From contig CAWINX010000003.1 of NCBI GenBank assembly GCA_963837585.1, positions 186,001 to 250,000 of the forward strand: a DNA stretch of 64,000 nucleotides. Direction: 5' to 3'. Positions 47,966-57,043 of this stretch are shown here, one piece after another; positions within the stretch are counted from its first letter, which is position 1, and every line of letters begins with the position of its first letter. This DNA is from CAWINX01 sp963837585. GTDB taxonomy: Bacteria > Actinomycetota > Thermoleophilia > Solirubrobacterales > 70-9. The notes below the pieces were generated by a model that worked only from the letters and a program-made list of their open reading frames with translations, searched no databases and was not told where the DNA came from. A program made the translations under genes and the position numbers.

Positions 47966-48015
47966 GGCCGCGCGGCTTAAAAGGCCGCCGGTCTGGCCAA
48001 CTGAGCTACGGGGGC
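47966..48015 (-). pseudogene. tRNA-Lys fragment (5' half with anticodon)
   Basis: About 50 nt matching the first two thirds of the tRNA-Lys at 47471 through acceptor 5' strand, D-arm and anticodon arm (UUU), with three differences in the D-loop/stem region. After GGCC the T-arm is replaced by the PIN gene. Cannot form a tRNA. Confidence 0.85.
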
Positions 48016-48042
48016 AGCAGGCGCAGCGTAGACTGGCGCCGG

Positions 48043-48815
48043 TTAGGAGAGCTCGGGCAGGCCCTCTTCGGGAGTCGAGGCCTCGGCGTGGGTGCGGCGG
48101 GGGATGCGGCCGGCTCGGTGGGCGAGGCGGCCGGCCTCGATTCCGCGGCGCAGGGCGGTCGCCATCGCCGGCGGGTCCTCGGCGCCGAAGATCGAGCTGG
48201 CCGCCATCACCGCGTCGCAGCCCAGCTCCATCGCCAGGGCGGCGTCGGAGGCGGTGCCGATGCCCGCGTCGAGGATCACCGGGACGCCGGCGCGCTCGAC
48301 GACGATCGCCAGGTTGTAGGGGTTGCGGATGCCGGCGCCGGAGCCGATCGGCGAGCCCAGCGGCATCACCGCGGCGCAGCCCGCCTCCTCGAGGCGGCGG
48401 GCGAGGATCGGGTCGTCGTTTGTGTAGGGAAGGACGGTGAAGCCCTCGCCGACCAGGGTCTCGGCGGCGTCGAGCAGCTCGACCGCGTCCGGATAGAGGG
48501 TGCGGTCGTCGCCGATCACCTCGAGCTTGATCCACTCGGTGCCGAAGGCCTCGCGGGCGAGCCGGGCGGTGCGGACCGCGTCGCGGGCGGTGAAGCAGCC
48601 GGCGGTGTTGGGGAGGGCGAAGAGGCCGAGCTTGTCGAGGACGTCGAGCACCGAGCCCTTCGCCTCGGGATCGATGCGGCGCAGCGCGACGGTGACGATC
48701 TCGGCGCCGGAGGCGACCAGCGCCTCCTCCATCTGCTCCAGCGAGCGAAAGCCGCCGGTGCCGGCGATCAGCCGCGAAGACCACTCGCGACCGCCCAGCT
48801 GCCAGGTCTCGGCGC
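48043..48815 (-). CDS. thiG: Thiazole synthase ThiG (C-terminal part of a ThiS-ThiG fusion)
   Basis: Builds the thiazole phosphate ring from DXP, glycine imine and ThiS-thiocarboxylate. TIM barrel with LIAGTGGFRSLEQM, LPNTAGCFTARDAV, IKLEVIGDDRTLYPD (Schiff-base Lys in the EWIKLEV region), PLGSPIGSGAGI and VILDAGIGTASDAA. No start codon exists between the end of ThiS and AETWQLGG; one missing G in a run of five at 48815-48819 is enough to make ThiS and ThiG one protein. About 257 residues. Confidence 0.92.
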
Positions 48816-49016
48816 CCCCTGGATAGCGGCCAGCACCTCGACCTTGCGCCCCTCGGCGAGCGGCGTCGCCTCCCACTCGCCGCGGGGGACGACCTCGCCG
48901 TCGAGCGCAACGGCGACGCCGCGGTCGGTTGAACTCGCCCCCGACTCGCGCACCGCGTCGGCGAGGGTGGCCCCATCGACGAGCTCGCGCGGCTCGCCGT
49001 TCAGCTCGATCCTCAC
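48816..49016 (-). CDS. thiS: Sulfur carrier protein ThiS
   Basis: 67 residues of ubiquitin-like fold: RIELNGEPRELVDGATLADAV and VAVALDGEVVPRGEW, ending VEVLAAIQG(G). The terminal Gly-Gly is where ThiF adenylates and sulfur is added. After frame repair IQGG is followed directly by ThiG, not by a stop. GTG start overlaps the thiO stop (GTGA). Confidence 0.9.
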
Positions 49017-50104
49017 GCCGCCACCCCGGCGAGCGTCTCGGCGATCCGCTCGGCCGTGAGCGGCGCCAGCAGGATGCCGTTGCGGTAGTGGCCGGTCGCC
49101 AGGACCAGGCCGTCGAGTTCCCCGGGCCCGATCAGCGGCAGGTTGTCCGGAGTCCCCGGCCGCAACCCCGCCATCGCCTCGACCAGCTCCATCTCGGCGA
49201 CGTCGGGGAGCAGCCGGTAAGCCTCGCGCAGCAGTTCATGGACTCCGCCCGCGGTCACCGCGGTGTCGAAGCCGCGCTCCTCGACCGTCGCCCCGGCGAT
49301 CAGGCGCCCGTCCGGTCGCGGCACCAGATAGACGCGCTCGGAGGCGACGATCCGCTCGCACGGGGCCGATCCGTCCAGGGGGCGCAGCTCGACGATCTGC
49401 CCCTTGACCGGGCGGACGGGAGGCCTGGCCGCCTCGGGCAGCCATTGCGCCTCCCCCGACCAGGCGCCGACCGCGAGGACGACCGCGGCGGCGTGGAGGT
49501 CCTCGCCGTCCCCGGTCCGCACCCCGACGATCCGCTCGCCGTCGAGCAGCGCTTCGGCGACCTCCACCCCGGTCCGCAGCTCGGCTCCCTCGTCGGCGAG
49601 GGCCGCGAGCAGCGCCGCGGTCAGAGCGCGCGGGTCGACCGCCGCCTCGTCGGGGGCGTGGACCCCACCGTGGAAGGACGGAGTCAGTCCCGGCTCCAGC
49701 TCGCGGCAGCGGCGCGGGGGCAGCCACTTGGCGCCGAGGCCGCGGGAGCGCTGCAGGTCGTGGACCCGGCGCAGCTCCGCCGCCTCGTCGCGGTCGAGCG
49801 CGACGTGCAGGGCGCCGAGGCGCTCGTATCCGGTCGCCATCCCGGTCGCCGCCTCCAGCTCGGCGACGAAGTCCGGGTAGGCCTCGGCGGCGGCCAGGGT
49901 CATCTCGAGCAGCTCCGGCTCGCCGAAGCTGAGCTCACCGACCGGCGCCAGCATGCCCGCCGCGACCCGAGTCGCCCCGGCGGGCGGTCGAGCGCGGTCG
50001 AGCACCACCACCCGGGCGCCGCGTCGGGCCGCGCGCCAAGCGCAGGAGAGGCCGATGATGCCTCCGCCCACCACTATCGCGTCGAAACTCCGCTTCTCAG
50101 TCAA
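49013..50104 (-). CDS. thiO: Glycine oxidase ThiO
   Basis: FAD enzyme oxidising glycine to the imine used by ThiG. DAIVVGGGIIGLSCAWRAARRGARV is summarised as the GxGxxG FAD loop at residues 9-30; VDPRALTAALLAAL, RTGVEVAEAL and GLRPGTPDNLPLIGP, GLVLATGHYRNGILLAPLTA follow. 363 residues. TTG start lies directly after the TPP riboswitch, whose 3' strand carries the GGAGG ribosome-binding site. Confidence 0.9.
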   Translation of the reverse strand: MTEKRSFDAIVVGGGIIGLSCAWRAARRGARVVVLDRARPPAGATRVAAGMLAPVGELSFGEPELLEMTLAAAEAYPDFVAELEAATGMATGYERLGALHVALDRDEAAELRRVHDLQRSRGLGAKWLPPRRCRELEPGLTPSFHGGVHAPDEAAVDPRALTAALLAALADEGAELRTGVEVAEALLDGERIVGVRTGDGEDLHAAAVVLAVGAWSGEAQWLPEAARPPVRPVKGQIVELRPLDGSAPCERIVASERVYLVPRPDGRLIAGATVEERGFDTAVTAGGVHELLREAYRLLPDVAEMELVEAMAGLRPGTPDNLPLIGPGELDGLVLATGHYRNGILLAPLTAERIAETLAGVAA

Positions 50105-50105
50105 A

Positions 50106-50190
50106 CCTTTGCCTCCGCCGGCATTACCCGGATCAGGTCCAGACGGTCGGCGGCCTCGTTGCCGCCCTCTCAGCCTTCGTGGGCTCCCGT
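50106..50190 (-). promoter_or_regulatory. TPP riboswitch (THI element)
   Basis: Minus-strand sequence has the conserved parts in order: GGGAGCCC, GGCTGAGAGGG, GACC, ACCTGATCCGGGTAATGCC and GGCGGAGGC. GGAGG at the 3' end is 7 nt from the thiO TTG and would be hidden when TPP binds, so control of translation is expected. It serves thiO-thiS-thiG, not the divergent thiE. Confidence 0.93.
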
Positions 50191-50241
50191 TCCACTCCGA
50201 TGCTACCCCTCCGGCGAGGCCGCGGAACCCGGCGAGGCGCG

Positions 50242-50940
50242 ATGATTGTCCGGATGAGCCTCGCTTCCCCGGAATCGCCCGGCCCGCTGCGCCGCGAGCG
50301 GCTGCGCACCGCCCGCCTCTACTTCGTCTGCGACGCCCAGCCGGGGGGAGGGGATCCCGAGCCGCTGCTGCGCGCCGCGCTGACCGGCGGGGCCGACATC
50401 GTCCAGCTGCGCGAGAAGTCGCTGCCGCGGCGGCAGATCGAGCTGGCCGCCGAGACCTTCCGCCGCCTCTGCGACACCTACAGCGCCCTCTTCATCGTCA
50501 ACGACGACCCGGCTCTCGCCAACACCTGCGGCGCCGACGGCGTCCACGTCGGCCAGGACGACGCCTCGGTCGAGGAGGCGCGGGCGATGCTGGGGCCCGA
50601 CGCGATCGTCGGCCTCTCCACCCACTCCGAGGAGCAGATCGCCGCGGCGAACGAGCGGCCGATCGACTATCTCAGCGTCGGGCCTATCTGGGAGACGCCG
50701 ACCAAGGCGGGACGGCCGGCGGTCGGGCTGGAGCTGATCTCCCACGCGGCGCGCAGCGCCGAGCGCCCCTTCTTCGCGATCGGTGGGATCGATCCCGCCA
50801 ACGCCGGCGAGGTCGTCGCGGCCGGGGCGCGGCGACTCTGCGTGGTGAGGGCAATCCGCGACGCCGAGGACCCGGCGGCAGTGGCCGAGTCGCTGCGCCG
50901 CGCATTCGCCGGGGTGGGAGACGTGGCGCCGGGTGGCTGA
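50242..50940 (+). CDS. thiE: Thiamine-phosphate synthase
   Basis: Couples HMP-diphosphate with thiazole phosphate. TIM barrel: LYFVCDAQPGG, VQLREKSLPRRQ, NDDPALANTCGADGVHVGQDD (seen as DGVHVGQDD), IDYLSVGPIWETPTKAG and FAIGGIDPANAGEVVAAGA. Start at 50242 or ATG 50254. Divergent from the thiO operon across the riboswitch. 3' end overlaps the next gene by 8 bp. Confidence 0.93.
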   Translation: MIVRMSLASPESPGPLRRERLRTARLYFVCDAQPGGGDPEPLLRAALTGGADIVQLREKSLPRRQIELAAETFRRLCDTYSALFIVNDDPALANTCGADGVHVGQDDASVEEARAMLGPDAIVGLSTHSEEQIAAANERPIDYLSVGPIWETPTKAGRPAVGLELISHAARSAERPFFAIGGIDPANAGEVVAAGARRLCVVRAIRDAEDPAAVAESLRRAFAGVGDVAPGG

Positions 50941-51514
50941 GGCGCCCCGCAAGCGCAAGGAGCGCGGCCCGCAGCCCAGCCCCCGCGAGCGGATGCAGCG
51001 CGGCTACGCCCGCGCCGAAGAGCGCAACCAGGCCGAGCGCGAAGCGCTGGAGCCGCTCGCCGAAGGGGAGCGGCCGTTGGTGGTGACTATCGGGGCCGTT
51101 GTCTCGGCGCTGATCGCCGCCTCAATCGTCGTCGGATACCTGGCCGGGGCCCACGTCAGCGGTCGGCCGCCGAAGCTGCCGCAGGTGCTCGCGCCGGCGC
51201 TGCTGATGTCGATCATGGCCTGGGGGATGTGGCGGGCCCGCTACTGGGCGGTGCTCGGCTTCCAGCTGATCCTCGTCCTGCTGATCTTCAGCGCCGTCTC
51301 CGGGCTCGCGATCCAGGCCGCAAGCGTCGCCCAGGTCGCCGGGACGCTCGCCCTGCTGGCCATCTCAGCCGGCTTCTTCTACTTCATGGTCAAGGCGATG
51401 GCGCGTATCCAGATGCCCACGCGGGCGGACCGATTAGCGAGCGTCACCGATCTGATTCTTCGCGAGCGGCGCCGATGCGGCAGGTTGATTTCTATAGGCT
51501 CGGGCCGTGGCTGA
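50933..51514 (+). CDS. Integral membrane protein, function unknown
   Basis: Charged N-terminus (RKRKERGPQPSPRERM, 45 residues), then four hydrophobic helices (LVVTIGAVVSALIAASIVVG, LAPALLMSIMAWGMW, AVLGFQLILVLLIFSAV, VAGTLALLAISAGFFYF). The tail after MARIQMPTR looks out of frame and overlaps lpd. Coupled to thiE by overlap; role not recognised. Confidence 0.65.
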   Translation: MAEAPRKRKERGPQPSPRERMQRGYARAEERNQAEREALEPLAEGERPLVVTIGAVVSALIAASIVVGYLAGAHVSGRPPKLPQVLAPALLMSIMAWGMWRARYWAVLGFQLILVLLIFSAVSGLAIQAASVAQVAGTLALLAISAGFFYFMVKAMARIQMPTRADRLASVTDLILRERRRCGRLISIGSGRG

Positions 51515-52874
51515 TTCCTATGACGTGATCGTCATCGGCGGCGGCCCCGGCGGCTACGTCGCGGCGATCCGCTCGGCCCAGCTGGGGCGCAAGACCGCGG
51601 TCGTCGAGCGCGACAAGCCGGGCGGGCGCTGCCTCAACTACGCCTGCATCCCGGCGAAGACCGTCCTCCACACCGCCGAGCTCTACGACCAGGCGCGAGG
51701 GAGCGCCGAGTTGGGTCTCGTCGTCAAGGACGCCTCGATCGACTGGGACGCGCTCGGCAAGCGCCGCGCCGCCGTCTCGGACTCCCTCTCCGGCGGCGTG
51801 AAGATGCTCTGGGACAAAAACAAGGTCGAGATGATCGCCGGCGACGGCTCGCTCACCCCCGAGGGCAAGGTCAAGGTCGGCGACGACGTCTACGAGGCGG
51901 GCACGGTCGTCGTCGCGACCGGCTCGGTGGCGCTGCCGATCCCCGGGGTCGAGTTCGGCGGCCGTGTCCTCGACACCTGGGGCGCCTGGTCGCTGCCCGA
52001 GCAGCCGAAGAAGATCGCCGTGGTCGGCGCCGGCGCCTCGGGCTGTGAGATCGCCTCCGCCTACGGCCGCTTCGGCACCGAGGTGCTGCTGATCGAGATG
52101 CTCGACCAGATCCTCCCCGCCGAGGACAAGGACGTGGTCCGCGTCGTCGAACGAGCCTTCAAGAAGCAGAACATCACCGTCGCCACCGGAGCGCCGGTCG
52201 AGAACGTCGAGGCCGGCGTGGACTCGGTCAAGTTCACCTACGGCGGCGAGTCGGCGGAGGTCGACTACCTCTGCATCGCCGGCGGCCGCGCCCCCGACAT
52301 CGACGGGCTGGGCCTGGCCGAAGCCGGCGTCGAGCTGGAGGACAACGGCAAGGTCAAGGTCGACGACTACCAGCGGACCTCGAACCCGAAGATCTACGCG
52401 ATCGGCGACCTGGTCAACGCCAAGGCGCTCGCCCACAAGGCCTCCGAGGAGGGCGTCGTCGCGGTCGAGCACGCGGCCGGCGCCGAGACCCACCCGGTCG
52501 ATCAGAACCTGGTCCCGGGCGCCACCTTCTGCCACCCGCAGGTCGCCAGCGTCGGCCTCACCGAGGCGGCGGCGAAGGCGGCCGGGCACGACGTCAAGAT
52601 CGGCAAGCTGAAGCTGGGCGCGGTCGGCGGAGCAACCGTCTACGACGACAAAGACGGCATGGTCAAGCTGGTCGTCGACTCCAAGTACGGGGAAATCCTC
52701 GGCGCCCACATCGTCGGCAACCGAGCCTGCGACATGATCGGCGAGCTGGTCGTGACGATGGCGCTGGAGGGCGGCTACCAGGAGCTGGCGCGAATCGTCC
52801 ATCCCCACCCGACGATCTCCGAGGCGATCCTCGAGGCCGCCCGCGCCGTCGACAATTGGGCGACGCACGCTTGA
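51507..52874 (+). CDS. lpdA: Dihydrolipoamide dehydrogenase (E3)
   Basis: Reoxidises the lipoyl group with FAD and NAD+. FAD loop GGGPGGYVAAIRSAQLG, redox pair in GGRCLNYACIPAK, NAD loop VVGAGASGCEIASAYGRFG, and the C-terminal HPHPTISEA with the catalytic His-Glu. 455 residues, uninterrupted. The E1 and E2 genes follow. Confidence 0.95.
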   Translation: MADSYDVIVIGGGPGGYVAAIRSAQLGRKTAVVERDKPGGRCLNYACIPAKTVLHTAELYDQARGSAELGLVVKDASIDWDALGKRRAAVSDSLSGGVKMLWDKNKVEMIAGDGSLTPEGKVKVGDDVYEAGTVVVATGSVALPIPGVEFGGRVLDTWGAWSLPEQPKKIAVVGAGASGCEIASAYGRFGTEVLLIEMLDQILPAEDKDVVRVVERAFKKQNITVATGAPVENVEAGVDSVKFTYGGESAEVDYLCIAGGRAPDIDGLGLAEAGVELEDNGKVKVDDYQRTSNPKIYAIGDLVNAKALAHKASEEGVVAVEHAAGAETHPVDQNLVPGATFCHPQVASVGLTEAAAKAAGHDVKIGKLKLGAVGGATVYDDKDGMVKLVVDSKYGEILGAHIVGNRACDMIGELVVTMALEGGYQELARIVHPHPTISEAILEAARAVDNWATHA

Positions 52875-53461
52875 GTGGCGAACGCGCCACCTTTTACTTC
52901 GATCTCGGCAGCCCCTACGCGTACCTGACCGCAGAGCGGATCAGCTCGCTGTTCACCGAAGCAGGGCTGGAGCAGCCGGAGTGGCAGCCGGTCCTGCTCG
53001 GCGGCCTCTTCGGGCGCTTCGGGCGCGACTCCTGGGCCAACGGGCCGGGGCGGGCCGAGGGGATCGCCGAGGTGGAGCGCCGCGCCGCCGCCTACGGGCT
53101 GCCGCCGATCGCCTGGCCCGACCCCTGGCCGGGCAACATGCTGACCGCGATGCGGGTCGCGACCTTCGCCAAGCAGACCGGCCGCACCGTCTCCTTCGCC
53201 CTCGCCGCCTTCCGCCAGGCCTTCGCCGCCGGCCGCGATCTCTCCGACCCCGACAACGTCTTGATCGCCGCCGCCGCCTGCGAGCTGCACCCGCGGGCGC
53301 TGCTGAAAGCGGTCCAGACCGAGGCGGTCAAAGGGGCCCTGCGCGAGGCGACCGACCGGGCCGGGGACCTGGGGGTGACCGGAGTCCCATCGCTGGTCGT
53401 CGGCGGTCGCGTCTTCTGGGGCGACGACAGGGTCGAGGAAGCGGTCGAGGCTGCGAGCTAA
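52871..53461 (+). CDS. DsbA-like thioredoxin-fold protein, 2-hydroxychromene-2-carboxylate isomerase type
   Basis: About 196 residues. FYFDLGSPYAYL has serine in place of the CxxC cysteine, as in HCCA isomerase/kappa-GST; LGVTGVPSLVVGGRVFWG is the cis-Pro loop and end helix. TTG at 52871 overlaps the lpd stop. Lies inside the dehydrogenase operon; a substrate link to it is not clear. Confidence 0.85.
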   Translation: MSGERATFYFDLGSPYAYLTAERISSLFTEAGLEQPEWQPVLLGGLFGRFGRDSWANGPGRAEGIAEVERRAAAYGLPPIAWPDPWPGNMLTAMRVATFAKQTGRTVSFALAAFRQAFAAGRDLSDPDNVLIAAAACELHPRALLKAVQTEAVKGALREATDRAGDLGVTGVPSLVVGGRVFWGDDRVEEAVEAAS

Positions 53462-53472
53462 GGTCAGTCCGA

Positions 53473-54660
53473 ATGGCTGACCTTCCCGACGCTGCCACCT
53501 GTTACGAGCTACTCGCGCGGATGGCGTTGATCCGCCGCTTCGAGGAGGAGGCGGGGCGCCAGTACCAGCGGGCCAAAGCCGGTGGGTTCCTCCACCTGGC
53601 GATCGGCGAGGAGGCGACGATCGTCGGCACGACCTCGGTGATGCGGGAGGCCGACTACCTGGTCGGCACCTACCGCACCCACGGCCACGCGCTCGCCCGC
53701 GGCACCGACCCCCGGCGGGTGATGGCGGAGCTGTTCGGCCGGGTCGACGGGACCAGCGGCGGCCGCGGCGGCTCGATGCACATCTTCGACGGGGAGCGGC
53801 GCTTCATGGGCGGCTACGGAATCGTCGGCGGCAACCTGCCGATCGCCGCCGGCCTCGCCCTCTCCTCCGACTACCGGGGCGAGGACGCGGTCACCGTCTG
53901 CATGTTCGGCGACGGCGCCTCCAACGCCGGCAACTTCGGCGAGACGATGAACCTGGCGGCGCTCTGGAGCCTGCCGGTCTTCTTCCTGGTCGAGAACAAC
54001 CTCTATGGGATGGGGACCTCGGTCGAGCGCCACTCCGCCCAGACCGACCTCTCCAAGAAGGCGGAGGGCTACGGAGTGCCGGGGGAGCGGATCGACGGCA
54101 TGGACGTGCTGGCGGTGCGCGAGAGCGTCGCCGAGGGGATTCGGCTGGCCCGCGAGGAGCGCCGCCCCACCCTGGTCGAGGCCTTCACCTACCGCTACCG
54201 CGGCCACTCCGCCGCCGACCCCGAGGTCTACCGCGAGCGCGAGGAGGTCGAGGAGTGGCGGGCGAAGGACCCGATCGAGACCTTCGGGCGGCGCTGCGTC
54301 GAGGCCGGCGTGCTGGGGGAGCGCGAGGTGCAGGAGGTGCGCGACAAGGCCGAGACGGCGGTCGTCGATGCGGTTGAGTTCGCCGAGGCCTCGCCCGAGC
54401 CGGCGCTCGACACCCTCTACGAGAACCTCTACGTGGTCGACAGCGAGACCGGCTGGTACGCGGTCGACGAGCGCAGCCCGGAGCCGCACCGAGGCGAGCG
54501 CGAGGACCGGATGCCGGACGCGGCGCGCGAGCTGGCCGAGGCGGGCGCCGCCTACGCGGGGCAGCCGGAGGGGCCGCGTCCCAACCCGGCGATCGACGGC
54601 GACGCCCAGGAGGGCACCAGCCCGAGGTCGCCGCCGAGCACGAGGAGGCTGGACGGCTGA
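53473..54660 (+). CDS. pdhA: 2-oxoacid dehydrogenase E1 component, alpha subunit
   Basis: TPP enzyme decarboxylating a 2-oxoacid. TPP motif GDGASNAGNFGETMNLAALW, TYRTHGHALARG, GGRGGSMHIFD, YRYRGHSAADPE. About 395 residues including a 55-residue C-terminal extension (acidic, Pro-rich) beyond the usual LYVVD end. ATG at 53473; stop overlaps the beta subunit. Pyruvate or a branched-chain substrate cannot be told apart by eye. Confidence 0.92.
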   Translation: MADLPDAATCYELLARMALIRRFEEEAGRQYQRAKAGGFLHLAIGEEATIVGTTSVMREADYLVGTYRTHGHALARGTDPRRVMAELFGRVDGTSGGRGGSMHIFDGERRFMGGYGIVGGNLPIAAGLALSSDYRGEDAVTVCMFGDGASNAGNFGETMNLAALWSLPVFFLVENNLYGMGTSVERHSAQTDLSKKAEGYGVPGERIDGMDVLAVRESVAEGIRLAREERRPTLVEAFTYRYRGHSAADPEVYREREEVEEWRAKDPIETFGRRCVEAGVLGEREVQEVRDKAETAVVDAVEFAEASPEPALDTLYENLYVVDSETGWYAVDERSPEPHRGEREDRMPDAARELAEAGAAYAGQPEGPRPNPAIDGDAQEGTSPRSPPSTRRLDG

Positions 54661-55647
54661 TGGCGACGCTGCGGATGCGGGAAGCGCTGCGCGACGCGAT
54701 GGCCGAGGAGATGCGCCGCGACGAGGCGGTCTTCGTGATGGGCGAGGACGTCGGCGTCTTCCAGGGGGCCTTCAAGGTGACCGAGGGGCTGCTCGACGAG
54801 TTCGGCGAGCGGCGGGTGCGCGACACGCCGATCTCCGAGAACACGATCGTCGGCGCCGGGATCGGCGCGGCGATGGGCGGGCTGCGGCCGATCGTCGAGC
54901 TGATGACGGTCAACTTCTCCCTGCTGGCGCTGGACCAGATCGTCAACCACGCGGCGGCGATCCCCTACATGTTCAACGGGCAGGCGCGGGTGCCGATGGT
55001 GATCCGGATGCCGGGCGGCGGCGGGCACCAGCTCGGCCCGACCCACTCGCACAGCTTCGAGGCTCTCTTCCTCCAGGTGCCGGGACTGCTCGTCGCCTGT
55101 CCCTCGACCCCGGCCGACGGCAAGGCGCTGCTGAAGGCGGCGATCCGCGACGACAACCCGGTCGTCTTCATCGAGCACGAGAGCCTCTACGGGTCGCGCG
55201 GCGAGGTCGAGGACGGCGACCTGACCCTGCGCTTCGGCGAGGCGGCGGTGCGGCGCGAGGGCGGCGACGTGACGATTATCGGCGTTCTGAAGATGGCCCA
55301 GGTGGCGGAGAAGGCGGCGACCCAGCTCGCCCACGAGCACGGGGTCGAGGCCGAGGTGATCGACCCGCGCACCCTGCGCCCGCTCGACCTCGACACGATC
55401 CTCGACTCGGTGCGTAAGACGAACCGGGCCGTGATCGTCGAGGAAGGGTTGGCCGCACGGCGGGGTCGGCGCCAACCTGGCGACGCTGATCACCGAGCAG
55501 GCCTTCGACCACCTCGATGCGCCGGTCCAGCGGGTCACCGGGGCCGACGTGCCGATGCCGTACTCGCGGCGGCTGGAGCAGGCGGCGATGCCGCACGAGG
55601 AGCACGTGGTCAAGGCAGCGCTTGCCGCGTTGGAGGGGTCGATCTGA
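54660..55647 (+). CDS. pdhB: 2-oxoacid dehydrogenase E1 component, beta subunit
   Basis: LRMREALRDAMAEEMRRD, GEDVGVFQGAFKVTEGL, RDTPISENTIVGAGIGAAMGG, RMPGGGGHQLGPTHSHSFEAL and IDPRTLRPLDLDTI are family marks. A frameshift near 55455 is followed by GVGANLATLITEQAF and DVPMPYSRRLEQAAMP in the other frame. About 328 residues; TGATG overlap with the E2 gene. Confidence 0.92.
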
Positions 55648-56979
55648 TGGCCGACGTAGTCATGCCGCGCCTCTCGGATTCGATGGAGGAAGGGACCGTG
55701 TTGCAGTGGTTCAAGCAGGCCGGTGACAGCGTCGCCGTTGGCGAGGAGCTTGTCGAGATCGAGACGGACAAGGCGAACATGGCCTATGAGAGCGACGTTG
55801 CCGGGACGCTCGACGAGATCCTCGTCCAGGAGGGTGAGACCGTTCCGATCGGGACCCCGATTGCGCGGGTTGGCGGTTCGGGTGAGGGGACTGGGGTTCG
55901 GGTGAGGGCTCAAGCGCCTCGACCGCGGGTCCTGACGCCGCCGGCGGGGGGGACCTGCGGGCCAAGCTGTCCTCGGCCCCCCCGCCGACGACGCCACCCG
56001 CGGAAGAAGCGTCCGGAACAGCAGCCGAAGCAACAGCTTCCGGCCGGGTCAAGGCTTCGCCGCTGGCCAAGCGCTTGGCGAAGGACAGCGGCTTGGACCT
56101 GGGCCGGCTTCAGGGCTCGGGACCTGGAGGACGGATCGTCAAGGCCGACGTGGAGAGGGCGGCTGCTTCCGCGGGTGGCGCCGTAGGGGTACGCCCCGGG
56201 GGAGCTCGAGTACCGGAGGGGGCGGTGGTCCCCGCGGCGACAGGCCCCGCCGACACCCGCGTCAGGACCCGCGGTCGAAACCGCTCGGGGCGAAGTCGTC
56301 CTTGAGGAACTCTCGAAGTTGCAGTCGACCATCGCCCGCCGAATGGCCGAGTCGAAGGCGACCGCGCCTCACTTCTACCTCTCGGTCGAGATCGACATGA
56401 GCGCCGCGGTCGAGGCGCGGACGCGGATGAAGGCGACGGCGGGAGAGGGCGAGACCGTCCCCTCCTTCAATGACATGGTCGTCAAGGCCAGCGCTCTGGC
56501 GCTGCGCGAGCACCCGCGCGCCAACGGCGCCTACCGCGACGGCCGCTTCGAGCTGTACTCGCGGGTCAACGTCGGGATCGCCGTCGCCGGGCAGGACTCG
56601 CTGGTCGTCCCCACCGTCTTCGACGCCGACCGCAAGGGCCTGCGGCAGATCGCCTCGGAGTCCCGCGCCCTGGCGCAGCGGGTGCGCGACGGGACAGATC
56701 ACCCCGCCGGAGCTCTCGGGCGCAACCTTCACCGTCTCCAACCTGGGCATGTACGGGATCGACAGCTTCTTGGCGGTGATCAACCCGCCCCAGGCGGCGA
56801 TCCTCGCGGTCGGCGCGATCGCCGAGCGGCCGGTAGTCCGCGACGGCGAGATCGCAACGGCGCACCTGATGTCGGCCACCCTCGCCTGCGACCACCGCAT
56901 CCTCTACGGCGCCGCCGGCGCCGAGTTCCTCGCCCGCATCCGCGCGCTCCTCGAAGAGCCGGTCTTCCTAGCTCTCTGA
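55647..56979 (+). CDS. pdhC: Dihydrolipoamide acyltransferase (E2), several frameshifts
   Basis: Lipoyl domain with the lysine in EIETDKANMAY, a long Pro/Ala linker broken by at least two shifts (55890-56310), the E1/E3-binding domain (LAKDSGLDLGRLQGSGPGG), and the catalytic domain (ARRMAESKATAPHFYLSVEI, FTVSNLGMYGIDSFLAVI). Another shift is near 56690. In the active-site motif DHRxxxG the usual Asp is Tyr (CDHRILYGA); some actinobacterial E2-like proteins have this. Whether it is active needs the repaired sequence. Confidence 0.88.
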
Positions 56980-56990
56980 CAGGCCGGCCT

Positions 56991-57035
56991 CGAAAGGCGT
57001 TTTCTCCTCCGTAGCGGAGAAAAACACGCCTTTCG
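56991..57035. terminator. Bidirectional hairpin between convergent genes
   Basis: CGAAAGGCGTTTTCTCC pairs with GGAGAAAAACACGCCTTTCG across a short TCCGTAGC loop (a 3-nt bulge in the right arm). T-runs occur inside both arms. It lies 12 bp after the E2 stop and a few bases beyond the likely end of the convergent membrane gene. Confidence 0.65.
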
Positions 57036-57043
57036 ACGCATCT

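Noticed and set aside
56904..56990. C-terminal extension of the membrane protein through the hairpin into the E2 gene
   Set aside because: The extra residues are Arg-rich and lie antisense to conserved E2 codons; a one-base shift gives a stop just before the hairpin.
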